Below, in pieces: positions 35,356 to 43,026 of a stretch of 64,000 nt of DNA. Below the pieces are notes generated by a model. It saw only the letters and a list, made by a program, of their open reading frames with translations, was not told the origin of the DNA and did no database searches. Each line of letters starts with the position of its first letter. The first letter of the stretch is position 1. The translations under genes and the position numbers were made by a program. Where the stretch lies: contig NZ_BAPV01000012.1 in the NCBI RefSeq assembly GCF_025995175.1, forward strand, positions 62,001 to 126,000. Direction: 5' to 3'. This DNA comes from Asaia krungthepensis NRIC 0535 (GTDB lineage: Bacteria; Pseudomonadota; Alphaproteobacteria; Acetobacterales; Acetobacteraceae).

Positions 35356-35384
35356 CAGTCATGGATCTGTCATTATTCTGACTT
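35356..35384 (+). promoter_or_regulatory. Triple PhoB-box-like repeat
   Basis: CAGTCAT, CTGTCAT and CTGACTT start at 35356, 35367 and 35378, exactly 11 bp apart with 4-bp AT-rich spacers. This is the pattern of a Pho box, whose unit consensus is CTGTCAT. The units read on the plus strand while the phospholipase operon is on the minus strand, so the orientation is opposite to that of a standard Pho promoter. The site also overlaps the end of the DUF2809 gene. Confidence 0.5.
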
Positions 35385-35825
35385 GATAACGGTCGCTCGT
35401 TCCTCTGTCGGGGCGCTACCCGAACCGGGCCCCGGATTTGAGCAAACGCGTAGGGGAGTGACGAGCGTCATGCCCAGCAGATAGGCGGCCATATTGCTCC
35501 ATGAAAAATGCTGCCCCAGCAAAAAGCGCCCGGCGGCCATAGACCGAAGCGTGTCGAGCGGTTCGATATGGACCAGTTTCAGCCCTTCACTGCCGAAGGC
35601 GCCGAGACAGGCGAGCGCGAACAGGGCGGAGCGATGGCGGCCGGGCAGGATGAGTGCAGCGAGGCACCAGAACAACGATCCCCAGAGGATCGATCCGCCC
35701 CATTTCTGCACGGCAGGGTCGAGGCCAAGCGGGGCGAGGCGGCAAGCAATGCCAGCGGCAATGATGATCAGTGTGAGCAGGGCCATCGCCCCCCGGCGTA
35801 TCTCGTGCCCCCATCGAAAAATCAT
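35373..35825 (-). CDS. DUF2809 family membrane protein
   Basis: This 150-residue protein has four hydrophobic segments and the DUF2809 pattern: IAAGIACRLAPLGLDPAVQKWGGSILWGSLFW, then EGLKLVHIEPLDTLRSMAAGRFLLGQHFSWSNMAAYLLG. It is an inner-membrane protein of unknown function. Its ATG overlaps the stop of the DUF817 gene by four bases, so the two are coupled and follow the heme receptor gene. The association with heme uptake is by position only. Its 3' end overlaps the PhoB-like repeats. Confidence 0.8.
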   Translation of the reverse strand: MIFRWGHEIRRGAMALLTLIIIAAGIACRLAPLGLDPAVQKWGGSILWGSLFWCLAALILPGRHRSALFALACLGAFGSEGLKLVHIEPLDTLRSMAAGRFLLGQHFSWSNMAAYLLGMTLVTPLRVCSNPGPGSGSAPTEERATVIKSE

Positions 35826-36715
35826 CGAGAGGCTGGGCGTGGCGTCGGCGAGGGAACGTCACGATCCGGCCTCAAAAGAAGCGTGACCGTGATGAAAGCG
35901 ACATAGAGCAGGAGATACCATGACACGAGCTTCTGCGGATGGACGACCCAGGTGAATTGCCGGTGAGCGTAGAGCCATGTGCCGGTAAAAGTGCCGATAT
36001 TCTCCGCAATCCAGAGCGCGATGCTCGAGAGAAACGCCGCGAGGGGAAGCCTCATGCGCCATTGCGTATCGAAGACGCGATAAAGGATCGTGCAACGCCA
36101 ATAGACTGCGATGGTGGCGAGCACCAGAAGCCAACGCAGATCCGGGATGAAATGATGGGTGAAGAAGTTGAGATAGATCGCCAGGGCCAGAGCAAGAGAA
36201 AAGCCGAAACGCGGATAGGCGAGGAACCTCATGTCGAATAGCCGGATCACACGGGCAATATAGCTGCCGACCGAGGCGTACATGAAGCCGGAGAAAAGCG
36301 GCACATGCAGGATCTTGAAGAAACCGGGTTCGGGGTAGGACCATGACCCTGCATGGACCTTGAACCACTCCATGGCTGTCCCGGTGAGATGAAACAGAAG
36401 AATGATCAGCGCCTCCTGGCGCGTCTCCAGTTTGCAGGCGAGGAACACGGCCTGGGTCAGCAGCGCGAAGAGGAACAGCGCGTCATAGCGATGGAGCGGC
36501 CAGTCCGGCGACCAGAGCGCGTGGCTGATGAGAATGGCCCCCAGCATCAGGCCGCCGAAGAGACAGGCCCAACCCTGCTTTAGAACGAATAGGATGAAAA
36601 GTCCCGAGAAACCGTCCAGATGACGTCGAATCATCTGGCCCAGGCGGAGTTCGAGCGCGGTTGTCGTATCCGTCTGGCCCAGGGCCTTCATAGGGGCGTT
36701 CATGGGGGCGTTCAT
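35822..36715 (-). CDS. DUF817 family integral membrane protein
   Basis: This 297-residue protein has eight or so hydrophobic segments. It matches DUF817 through segments such as RRHLDGFSGLFILFVLKQGWACLFGGLM, HLTGTAMEWFKVHAGSWSYPEPG and SGFMYASVGSYIARVIRLFDMRF, with conserved histidines and tryptophans in the membrane. Function is unknown. The start at 36715 is set by AAGGAG seven bases upstream; the frame extends 27 codons further to a TTG that overlaps the receptor stop but lacks such a site. It lies 77 bp downstream of the heme receptor gene and is coupled to the DUF2809 gene. Confidence 0.85.
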   Translation of the reverse strand: MNAPMNAPMKALGQTDTTTALELRLGQMIRRHLDGFSGLFILFVLKQGWACLFGGLMLGAILISHALWSPDWPLHRYDALFLFALLTQAVFLACKLETRQEALIILLFHLTGTAMEWFKVHAGSWSYPEPGFFKILHVPLFSGFMYASVGSYIARVIRLFDMRFLAYPRFGFSLALALAIYLNFFTHHFIPDLRWLLVLATIAVYWRCTILYRVFDTQWRMRLPLAAFLSSIALWIAENIGTFTGTWLYAHRQFTWVVHPQKLVSWYLLLYVAFITVTLLLRPDRDVPSPTPRPASR

Positions 36716-36792
36716 GGCGCGGCTCCTTGTTGGTTGCCGCGCCATTGCCCGATTACCGTCCCCCGAACAAGAGCGGACGGGCAAGGCACGCC

Positions 36793-39105
36793 TCAACGTG
36801 ACAGTGCAAAATTCAGCCCTCCCATCACGGTCAGCCCTTGGTTGGGGATTGAGGAGATCTGGCTCGTGTAATAGCGACGGTTGGTGACGTTATCGGCATT
36901 GACGAACATCTGGATCTGCTTGGTGATCTGGTAGGCGCCGAACATGTCGAAGACGACATAGCCGCCCTGTTTCGGGAAGCCCGGCGTGCCGCTCTTGGGC
37001 TGGCCGAGCGTCTGCGTGGCTGCACGGATACGCGCGCCGACGGAAAGCTTGCTATCGAACAGGTGCAGACCCACCGTTCCAGCCAGTACCGAGCGCGGCG
37101 GCGTGGTCAGGATCGCGCCAAATCCGGTGTAATCGGGGCGAGGCAATTTGGTGGTGGTGTTCGTGTAGGACAGGGTGGCAAAGACGAAGCGGTTATCGTA
37201 TTTCGCCTGCCCCTCAAACCCGTGAGTGTAGGTATTGCCTGCCATGTTCTGGTAGAAATACCCGTAGACCGGAATATAGGAGCCTGGGGCGGGACGGCCG
37301 ATCACGCGTGTCTGGGCAATATAGTTCTTGATCCGTGTATCGAAATAGTCGCCATCGAATTCGATTTTGTCACCTTCAGCAAGCACGTCACGGTAATGCA
37401 GCTTGGCGCCGGCCTCCCACCCATAGGTCTGCTCGGGTGCGAGATTGGGGTTCGGGATGAATTTCAGGAAGCCGAGACCAGGATGCGAACTGGCCATGAG
37501 CGTCTCGGTCGTCGAGGGCGGTCGAAAGCCGAGACCGTAGCTGCCGTAAAGCTGAAGCCCATGTACTGGCGTGACCGCCAGCGTGACCTTCGGGTTCACC
37601 GCGTCCGAACTGGTACTGGTATGGAAAGCGCCAGCCGGAACCGAGGTGAACCCCGAGGCCTGGTTCACGCCGCCGCCGGAGAGATGATAGGCGTCGTAAC
37701 GCAGCGCGCCGGTCAGCTGGATGATTTTCCAGTTCAAGGCGAGCTGTGTGAAAGCACTGCCTACTTCACGTCCGCCTGATGGCGTTGCGCCATCATAGCC
37801 GGTCTGGTCCTTGGTCTTGACCGAGTCATGATAATACTCCCCGCCATAATTGAGTGAGGCCAGTACGGGCCCGAGGGGGAATTGGGACGTGTTGTCAGCC
37901 TCGAACCCCAGGGTGGTGAGATCGTACCGGGTCATGTTCGCGGCAGCCATTGTGAGCGCGCGATAGGCGGGGGTGGCGTTGTCCAGTCCGGTTGACACTA
38001 CATAGCCCTTCACGTGGAGGGAGACGAGCTTGTTATCCTGAGGCGTGAACCGATACTCGATATTGCCCTGATTGTTCTGGATACTATTGGCCGTCGCGAT
38101 CCCCTCGGTCCCCTGACCGAACTGGTTGTGATAGATCACGGTACCCAGCGTCAGGCTCTGACCGATGCCGGGTTTGATGTCGATCTTGAACAGGCCCGAT
38201 TGCAGACGCTGGTAGCTGTTGGGAACCCGTGTGCCAGCGCCGTCTTCGTAATCGCCCGAACTGCGCATGCTGAAAGCGGCGGCGATGCCGAGCCACGGGC
38301 GCACCCGCACCCCGGCACCGACCACACCCGAGCCATCGTAGTTATTGGACCCACCCAGAGCGCGGGCCATCACGCCATAACGCTTGCCTGACGCGACCAG
38401 GTCATCCACGCCGAGCGTGTGCATATTGACCACGCCCGCAATAGCTCCCGCGCCATCGGCAGTCGAGACTGTGCCACGGGCGACGTCGAGCCCGGCGAGG
38501 AGGGCAGGGTCGACAAAGACGCTGCCATTGGCGCCATGATTACTCGTCTGGAAGTTCTGTCGCGCCCCATCCACCATGACATTCACACGGCCGAAATCCT
38601 GCATGCCGCGTATCGATATGGCCAGCGCAGGCGACCCGTCATTCTGGAAATATACCCCCGGCAAACCGGTCAGGATCATGTAGGGCTCGGTCGGATTGAC
38701 GCGAAGCATGTCCTTGCGGGTCAGGGTCGCGCTGGCCTGTGGCACCGTGGTTTCAGTAACGCCGTGCACGCGTACACTTGGCAGAGCGATGGCGTCCCCG
38801 TTCTGCGCGGCGCTCGTCGCGGCAGCTTCCTTCCGGGTGCCCCCGACTGTCCGGCCCGGAGGAAGCACTGCACGCGACGCGGTGTCGAGCTTCGCCATCT
38901 GGATCGGCGCGCCTGGGGATGTTGCAGAGGTTCTCGCAACGACCGCTTTTTCATGCGCGCCGGTTCCGGGCACGCGGTCGGCAGCGTTGGCGGCAGCGTT
39001 TCCCGCCGATGGGGGCGTGGCAGATTGAGCAGAAGCCTGTTTGGCGGGGAGGGCTGTCAGGGCAAGAGCGGAGGACAGGAAAAGTGCCCGGCGTTTTGTG
39101 ATCAT
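36793..39105 (-). CDS. hmuR: TonB-dependent heme/hemoglobin-type receptor
   Basis: This 770-residue outer-membrane receptor has a signal peptide (MITKRRALFLSSALALTALP) followed by an alanine/proline-rich linker, a plug domain (PEPYMILTGLPGVYFQNDG-like segment and ISIRGMQDFGRVNVMVDG) and a barrel. It has the two landmarks of heme receptors: FRPP in GLGFRPPSTTETL, a variant of the FRAP box, and the NPNL box in FIPNPNLAPEQ. The last residue is arginine after a hydrophobic strand, slightly unusual for a barrel end. The start at 39105 is chosen because the signal peptide begins there. The gene is divergent from hmuTUV with a Fur-box-like site between. Confidence 0.88.
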   Translation of the reverse strand: MITKRRALFLSSALALTALPAKQASAQSATPPSAGNAAANAADRVPGTGAHEKAVVARTSATSPGAPIQMAKLDTASRAVLPPGRTVGGTRKEAAATSAAQNGDAIALPSVRVHGVTETTVPQASATLTRKDMLRVNPTEPYMILTGLPGVYFQNDGSPALAISIRGMQDFGRVNVMVDGARQNFQTSNHGANGSVFVDPALLAGLDVARGTVSTADGAGAIAGVVNMHTLGVDDLVASGKRYGVMARALGGSNNYDGSGVVGAGVRVRPWLGIAAAFSMRSSGDYEDGAGTRVPNSYQRLQSGLFKIDIKPGIGQSLTLGTVIYHNQFGQGTEGIATANSIQNNQGNIEYRFTPQDNKLVSLHVKGYVVSTGLDNATPAYRALTMAAANMTRYDLTTLGFEADNTSQFPLGPVLASLNYGGEYYHDSVKTKDQTGYDGATPSGGREVGSAFTQLALNWKIIQLTGALRYDAYHLSGGGVNQASGFTSVPAGAFHTSTSSDAVNPKVTLAVTPVHGLQLYGSYGLGFRPPSTTETLMASSHPGLGFLKFIPNPNLAPEQTYGWEAGAKLHYRDVLAEGDKIEFDGDYFDTRIKNYIAQTRVIGRPAPGSYIPVYGYFYQNMAGNTYTHGFEGQAKYDNRFVFATLSYTNTTTKLPRPDYTGFGAILTTPPRSVLAGTVGLHLFDSKLSVGARIRAATQTLGQPKSGTPGFPKQGGYVVFDMFGAYQITKQIQMFVNADNVTNRRYYTSQISSIPNQGLTVMGGLNFALSR

Positions 39106-39147
39106 CGTTTCGGCCCTGCGAATCGTTAACGGATGCGACGATGGGTT

Positions 39148-39166
39148 ATTGAGAATGACTCGCACT
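39148..39166. promoter_or_regulatory. Fur-box-like site between hmuR and hmuT
   Basis: ATTGAGAATGACTCGCACT matches the degenerate Fur operators seen before heme and siderophore genes, with the core GAGAATGA. It sits 43 bp before the receptor start and 98 bp before hmuT, well placed to repress both divergent promoters when iron is sufficient. Confidence 0.65.
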
Positions 39167-39263
39167 TGCAAGAGAGAAAAACTTCCTCTAAAGCTCCGCC
39201 GCATCGGGTGAGGGAATGACGCAACAGCTTCCCCTCGATCGGTTGAGAGAAAGGTCAGGGTTC

Positions 39264-40196
39264 ATGAGCATCAGATTGTTCAGCCGACGCCAGTTCGGCT
39301 TGACGGCCTTTGCCACCGGGGTATCGGGCGCAGCAGCGCGTGGTGCCCGGGCAGGCGAAAAACGGCCGCTCACGATCGAGGATTGCCGTGGCCGCCGGGT
39401 CACTCTGGGCACGATGGACCGCATTGTCTCGATTGGGGGGACGATTACCGAAACGCTTTATGCGCTTGGGGCCTCAGGGCGCGTGGTCGGCGTCGATATC
39501 ACCTCAACCTACCCGGTCGCCGCCCTGAGGGAGAAGAAATCGGTCGGCTATATGCGTCAGCTCTCCGCTGATGGGATATTGTCGCTCAAGCCTGATCTGG
39601 TTCTGGCGATGAATGACTCGGGACCACCAGCGGCGATCGACCAGATCATGAACGCGTCGATCCCAACGGTCATGATCGACGCAACCCCCTCACTCGACGG
39701 GGTACGCAAGCGTATCCTGACCTTGTCGAGCATCATTGGCGCGGGGGAGCAGGGCGCCTCGATGGTGGTGCGCTTCGATAATCAACTGCGGACGCTCAAG
39801 GCCTGGAAAGAACTGCATCCGCAGCAACCGCGTGTTCTGTTTGTGATGCGTGTGGTCAATGGCCGCCCCATGGCTGCGGGCACCGGAACGGCAGCCGATG
39901 CCATCATCGCGCTTGCAGGGGGCACGAATGCCGGAAGCGCCATGCAGGGGTACAAGGCACTTGAGCGTGAGGCATTGATCACGCTTCAGCCCGACGTGAT
40001 CCTGATGATGAGTCAGGGCGGACAGGCCATGCGCGACGCATTGCTGGAAGATCCTGCCGTTCTGGCCACTCCGGCCGGCAGGAACAGGGCGGTTATCGAC
40101 ATGGAAGGTGAAAAGCTTCTTGGTTTCGGCCCGCGTACGGCTGAGGCCGCGCTGGAACTCGCGCAGCAGATCAACGGACATATGAAGCCCGCATGA
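39264..40196 (+). CDS. hmuT: Heme ABC transporter substrate-binding protein
   Basis: This 310-residue periplasmic binding protein carries a twin-arginine-like signal (FSRRQFGLTAFATGVSGAAA). A TroA-type fold follows: RIVSIGGTITETLYALGASGRVVGVD, SLKPDLVLAMNDSGP, VLFVMRVVNGRPMAAGTGTAADAIIALAG and QPDVILMMSQGG. These match HmuT proteins that hand heme to an inner-membrane permease. The start at 39264 is favoured by AAAGG seven bases upstream and by the signal peptide; the frame continues 16 codons upstream. Its stop overlaps hmuU by four bases. Confidence 0.92.
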   Translation: MSIRLFSRRQFGLTAFATGVSGAAARGARAGEKRPLTIEDCRGRRVTLGTMDRIVSIGGTITETLYALGASGRVVGVDITSTYPVAALREKKSVGYMRQLSADGILSLKPDLVLAMNDSGPPAAIDQIMNASIPTVMIDATPSLDGVRKRILTLSSIIGAGEQGASMVVRFDNQLRTLKAWKELHPQQPRVLFVMRVVNGRPMAAGTGTAADAIIALAGGTNAGSAMQGYKALEREALITLQPDVILMMSQGGQAMRDALLEDPAVLATPAGRNRAVIDMEGEKLLGFGPRTAEAALELAQQINGHMKPA

Positions 40197-41209
40197 CGAT
40201 ACGCCGCCTTCCGGCGCTTCCGGCTCTCGTCCTGCTGGGGCTTGGTCTCGCTGCCAGTTTTCTGCTCGCTCTCGCCTCGGGAGCGACCGGTTTCGGGTTC
40301 GCGCCTTTCCGGGAGAGCGACCCCCAGATGGCGCGTATGATCATCATGGACATCCGTCTGCCCCGTGTGGTTCTGGCCCTGCTCGTCGGATCAGGGCTCG
40401 GTGCCGCAGGGGCTGTGATGCAGGGCCTGTTCCGCAACCCTCTGGCGGATCCGGGGCTGATCGGTGTGTCATCCGGGGCAGCATTGGGTGCCACACTGAT
40501 GATCGTTCAGGGACCAATCTGGTTCGGCGCAGGCATCATCGCGCGCTGGGGCATCCCCGCAGGTGGGATGCTCGGTGCCTGCGCCCTGACGCTCGTCTTG
40601 CAGGCGATGTCCACGAGGCAGGGCGGATTATCGACCAACAGGCTCGTACTTGCGGGCGTGGCGCTTGGGGCCCTGGCCTCCGCCGCAACCGGCATTCTGC
40701 TTTATCGCGCCAATGACACCGCCCTGCGTGACCTGACCTTCTGGTCCATGGGAAGTCTGTCGGGTGCGCGCTGGCCGGAGATTGATATTCTGGCGCCCCT
40801 CATCCTCTTGGCGCTGCTCCTGTTGATGGCGCTCACTCGGCCACTCAACCTGCTTCTGGCTGGCGAGGAAAACGCCATGCTGATGGGATGTCGGGTGAGG
40901 GCCGTGAAGTATTTGAGCCTTTTTGCCGTGACGATGGCGGTTGGGCCGGCAGTGTCTTTTTCAGGGGTCATCGGCTTTGTCGGCGTCATCGTGCCGCATC
41001 TCGTCCGTCTTGTGTGCGGCCCCGATCACCGGTTTCTTATCCCGGGCAGCGCCTTGCTGGGCGCGATCCTGCTGGTGTTGTCCGATACGCTGGCGCGTGT
41101 GATCGCATCCCCCGCAGAGGTGCCTGTCGGGATCATTACCGCCGGACTTGGCGCTCCGGTCTTCATCTGGCTGCTGCTCCGGCTGAGGGACCAGGAGATT
41201 CCTGCGTGA
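40193..41209 (+). CDS. hmuU: Heme ABC transporter permease (FecCD family)
   Basis: This 338-residue inner-membrane permease has about ten hydrophobic helices and the FecCD signatures: RLPRVVLALLVGSGLGAAGAVMQGLFRNPLADPGLIGVSSGA, STNRLVLAGVALGAL, FWSMGSLSGA and VGFVGVIVPH-like GVIGFVGVIVPHLVR. It moves heme from HmuT into the cytosol using HmuV. It overlaps hmuT by four bases (ATGA) and hmuV by four bases (GTGA), so the three are translationally coupled in one operon. Confidence 0.94.
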   Translation: MTIRRLPALPALVLLGLGLAASFLLALASGATGFGFAPFRESDPQMARMIIMDIRLPRVVLALLVGSGLGAAGAVMQGLFRNPLADPGLIGVSSGAALGATLMIVQGPIWFGAGIIARWGIPAGGMLGACALTLVLQAMSTRQGGLSTNRLVLAGVALGALASAATGILLYRANDTALRDLTFWSMGSLSGARWPEIDILAPLILLALLLLMALTRPLNLLLAGEENAMLMGCRVRAVKYLSLFAVTMAVGPAVSFSGVIGFVGVIVPHLVRLVCGPDHRFLIPGSALLGAILLVLSDTLARVIASPAEVPVGIITAGLGAPVFIWLLLRLRDQEIPA

Positions 41210-42024
41210 GCCTTGAGCTGAAAAATGTCACGGTCATGCGTCAGGGCCGTCTGCTGCTGGACGATTTTTCCCTCTCGCTTTCTCCGGGAGAGATGGTTGC
41301 CGTGATCGGTCCGAATGGCGCGGGCAAGACGACACTCATGCGTGTGGCTGCCGGGCTGCTCACTCCCTGTATCGGTGAGGTGAGCCTCGATGGCCGTCCC
41401 TTGCAGGCGTTCACCCCGGCAGAACTCGCCAGATACCGTGCCATGCTGACGCAGGACCAGGGGATGGAAGCCCGTTTTTCTGTCGCCGAACTGGCGGGTT
41501 TCGGTGTAGCCGCGCGTGGGAGCGCGTCAGAACGCGCCCGGCTGAGCACGCTGATTGACTCGACGCTTGCCGAGGTCGGGCTCATGCACCTCGCCGGGCG
41601 CGATATTACGAGCCTGTCCGGCGGCGAGCGGCAGCGCGCACATCTGGCACGCGTGTTCGTCCAGCTTCGCTGGCATGGAGACAAGGGATACCTGTTGCTG
41701 GACGAACCGGTTTCGGCACAGGATATCGCCCGTCAGGGACAGGTTCTGTCCCTTGCGCGGGCGCATACGGGCAAGGGCGGATCATGGGGGTCGGGGGCAT
41801 GTCTTGCCATCCTGCATGACCTGAACTGGGCAGCCGCCTTTGCCGATCGGGTTGTGGTGATCGACAAGGGGCGGCTCTATGCGGACGGCCCTGCGGACAG
41901 GGTCATCACCTCGACTATGCTTCGGGACGTATTCGGCCTGACCGATGTCGTTCTGGGGCGCCATGGCGAGACGGGGCGGCCTTTTCTTCTGCCGCATGAT
42001 CTCGTTCTGCCCGGTTTGTCATGA
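41206..42024 (+). CDS. hmuV: Heme ABC transporter ATP-binding protein
   Basis: This 272-residue ATPase has Walker A GPNGAGKTT near residue 37, the Q-loop region MLTQDQG, signature LSGGERQRAHLARVF, Walker B YLLLDEPVSAQD and the switch histidine in LAILHDLNWA. It energises heme import with HmuU. GTG at 41206, overlapping the hmuU stop with AGGAG upstream, is the natural start because the N-terminus (SLELKNVTVMRQGRLLLDD) begins there; the open frame continues upstream within hmuU. The insertion between Walker B and the switch is slightly long but otherwise normal. Confidence 0.92.
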   Translation: MSLELKNVTVMRQGRLLLDDFSLSLSPGEMVAVIGPNGAGKTTLMRVAAGLLTPCIGEVSLDGRPLQAFTPAELARYRAMLTQDQGMEARFSVAELAGFGVAARGSASERARLSTLIDSTLAEVGLMHLAGRDITSLSGGERQRAHLARVFVQLRWHGDKGYLLLDEPVSAQDIARQGQVLSLARAHTGKGGSWGSGACLAILHDLNWAAAFADRVVVIDKGRLYADGPADRVITSTMLRDVFGLTDVVLGRHGETGRPFLLPHDLVLPGLS

Positions 42025-42043
42025 AGAAATGAAGGTATCGTCG

Positions 42044-42358
42044 ATGTATATCGCAATGAACAGGTTTCAGGTCCTCCCCGAGAGCGAAGAGGCATTCCGC
42101 CAGCGCTGGCTCGATCGCGAGGTGTTGCTGACAACCGTACCCGGCTTCGTCTCTTTCTCGCTCCTGCGCGGCCCGGTAAAGGATGACCATATCCTGTGGT
42201 CCTCGCACACGATCTGGAAATCACGGGAGGCGTTCAAGGACTGGACCCAGTCAGAGCAGTTCCGCAAGGCCCATGCCGGTGCGGGCGGTAACAAGCCCCT
42301 GACACTCGGACCGCCGGTATTCGAAGGCTTTGAGGTGGTTCAGCACATCGATAACTGA
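42044..42358 (+). CDS. IsdG/ABM-fold heme-degrading monooxygenase candidate
   Basis: This 104-residue protein has the antibiotic-monooxygenase ferredoxin-like fold: MYIAMNRFQVLPESEEAF, PGFVSFSLLRG, and SSHTIWKSREAFKDWTQSEQFRKAHAG. The three residues used by IsdG-type heme oxygenases are present: Asn6 in AMNRF, a tryptophan (WKSREAF) and a histidine (KAHAG). The SEQFRKAH helix closely resembles that of IsdG. It is 19 bp downstream of hmuV, which supports release of iron from imported heme in the cytosol. ATG at 42044 is preferred because AAGG lies at the right distance; ATG at 42029 is also in frame. Confidence 0.82.
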   Translation: MYIAMNRFQVLPESEEAFRQRWLDREVLLTTVPGFVSFSLLRGPVKDDHILWSSHTIWKSREAFKDWTQSEQFRKAHAGAGGNKPLTLGPPVFEGFEVVQHIDN

Positions 42359-42442
42359 GTTACGCCCGCGGTTTCCAGGCTCGTTTCGCACGACGCCGTG
42401 GAAACCGCAGCGAGAGTCCCCCGGGCGAGGTGCCAGGGATGC

Positions 42443-42466
42443 GGCATTGGCATTGGCATTGGCATT
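42443..42466. repeat. Four tandem copies of GGCATT
   Basis: Four perfect copies of the hexamer GGCATT lie in the 164-bp gap between the heme monooxygenase gene and the convergent pncC gene. The repeat is non-coding as annotated. It could vary in copy number between strains. Confidence 0.85.
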
Positions 42467-42522
42467 CTATCGGCCAGAGCCGATCCTTCGAAGTAACTCC
42501 GCCGCTGACCTCCCAGGTGGGG

Positions 42523-43026
42523 TCAGATTTTGGTCAGAATCAGGTCGAAGATACGCTCTACCGTGGCGTGGCGTACGGCTTCGCGGTCTCCGGCGAAATG
42601 AGCGGTTTCGAGCACCGGATTATGCGTGCCGTGCATCAGACACAGACAAACCGTGCCAACGGGTTTATCTGCCGTTCCGCCCCCGGGCCCGGCAATGCCG
42701 GTAACTGCAACGGCGATGGTTGCCTCCTCCGCACAGCCCAGGGCCCCCATGGCCATTTCAGTCGCTGTTGCCTCACTGACCGCCCCATGACGCTCGAGCG
42801 TTGACGCCGATACACCCAGCGTCGCTATTTTCATCGCGTTCGAATAGGTCACGACGCCTCCCTCGATCACATCTGATGACCCGGCAAGCGCGGTGAGGGT
42901 GGCAGCAATGAGACCGCCCGTGCAGCTCTCTGCTGTGACCAGTTTCTCCCCCCGGCCGCGCAGCCATGAAAGAACCTGCGACGCCTTGTCGATCAGATCC
43001 GGGGTCATGAGGGTGTTGTCAGCCAT
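42523..43026 (-). CDS. pncC: CinA C-terminal domain protein, nicotinamide-nucleotide amidase
   Basis: This 167-residue protein is the stand-alone CinA C-terminal domain. Family members deamidate nicotinamide mononucleotide to nicotinate mononucleotide in NAD recycling. Signatures are KLVTAESCTGGLIAATLTALAGSSDVIEGGVVTYSNAMK, VSEATATEMAMGAL, AVTGIAGPGGGTADKPVGTV and DREAVRHATVERIFDLI. Length is standard. The start at 43026 (MADNTL) overlaps the end of the upstream lytic transglycosylase gene by eight bases; the frame extends 25 codons further inside that gene without signals. It is translationally coupled to the transglycosylase gene. Confidence 0.92.
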   Translation of the reverse strand: MADNTLMTPDLIDKASQVLSWLRGRGEKLVTAESCTGGLIAATLTALAGSSDVIEGGVVTYSNAMKIATLGVSASTLERHGAVSEATATEMAMGALGCAEEATIAVAVTGIAGPGGGTADKPVGTVCLCLMHGTHNPVLETAHFAGDREAVRHATVERIFDLILTKI

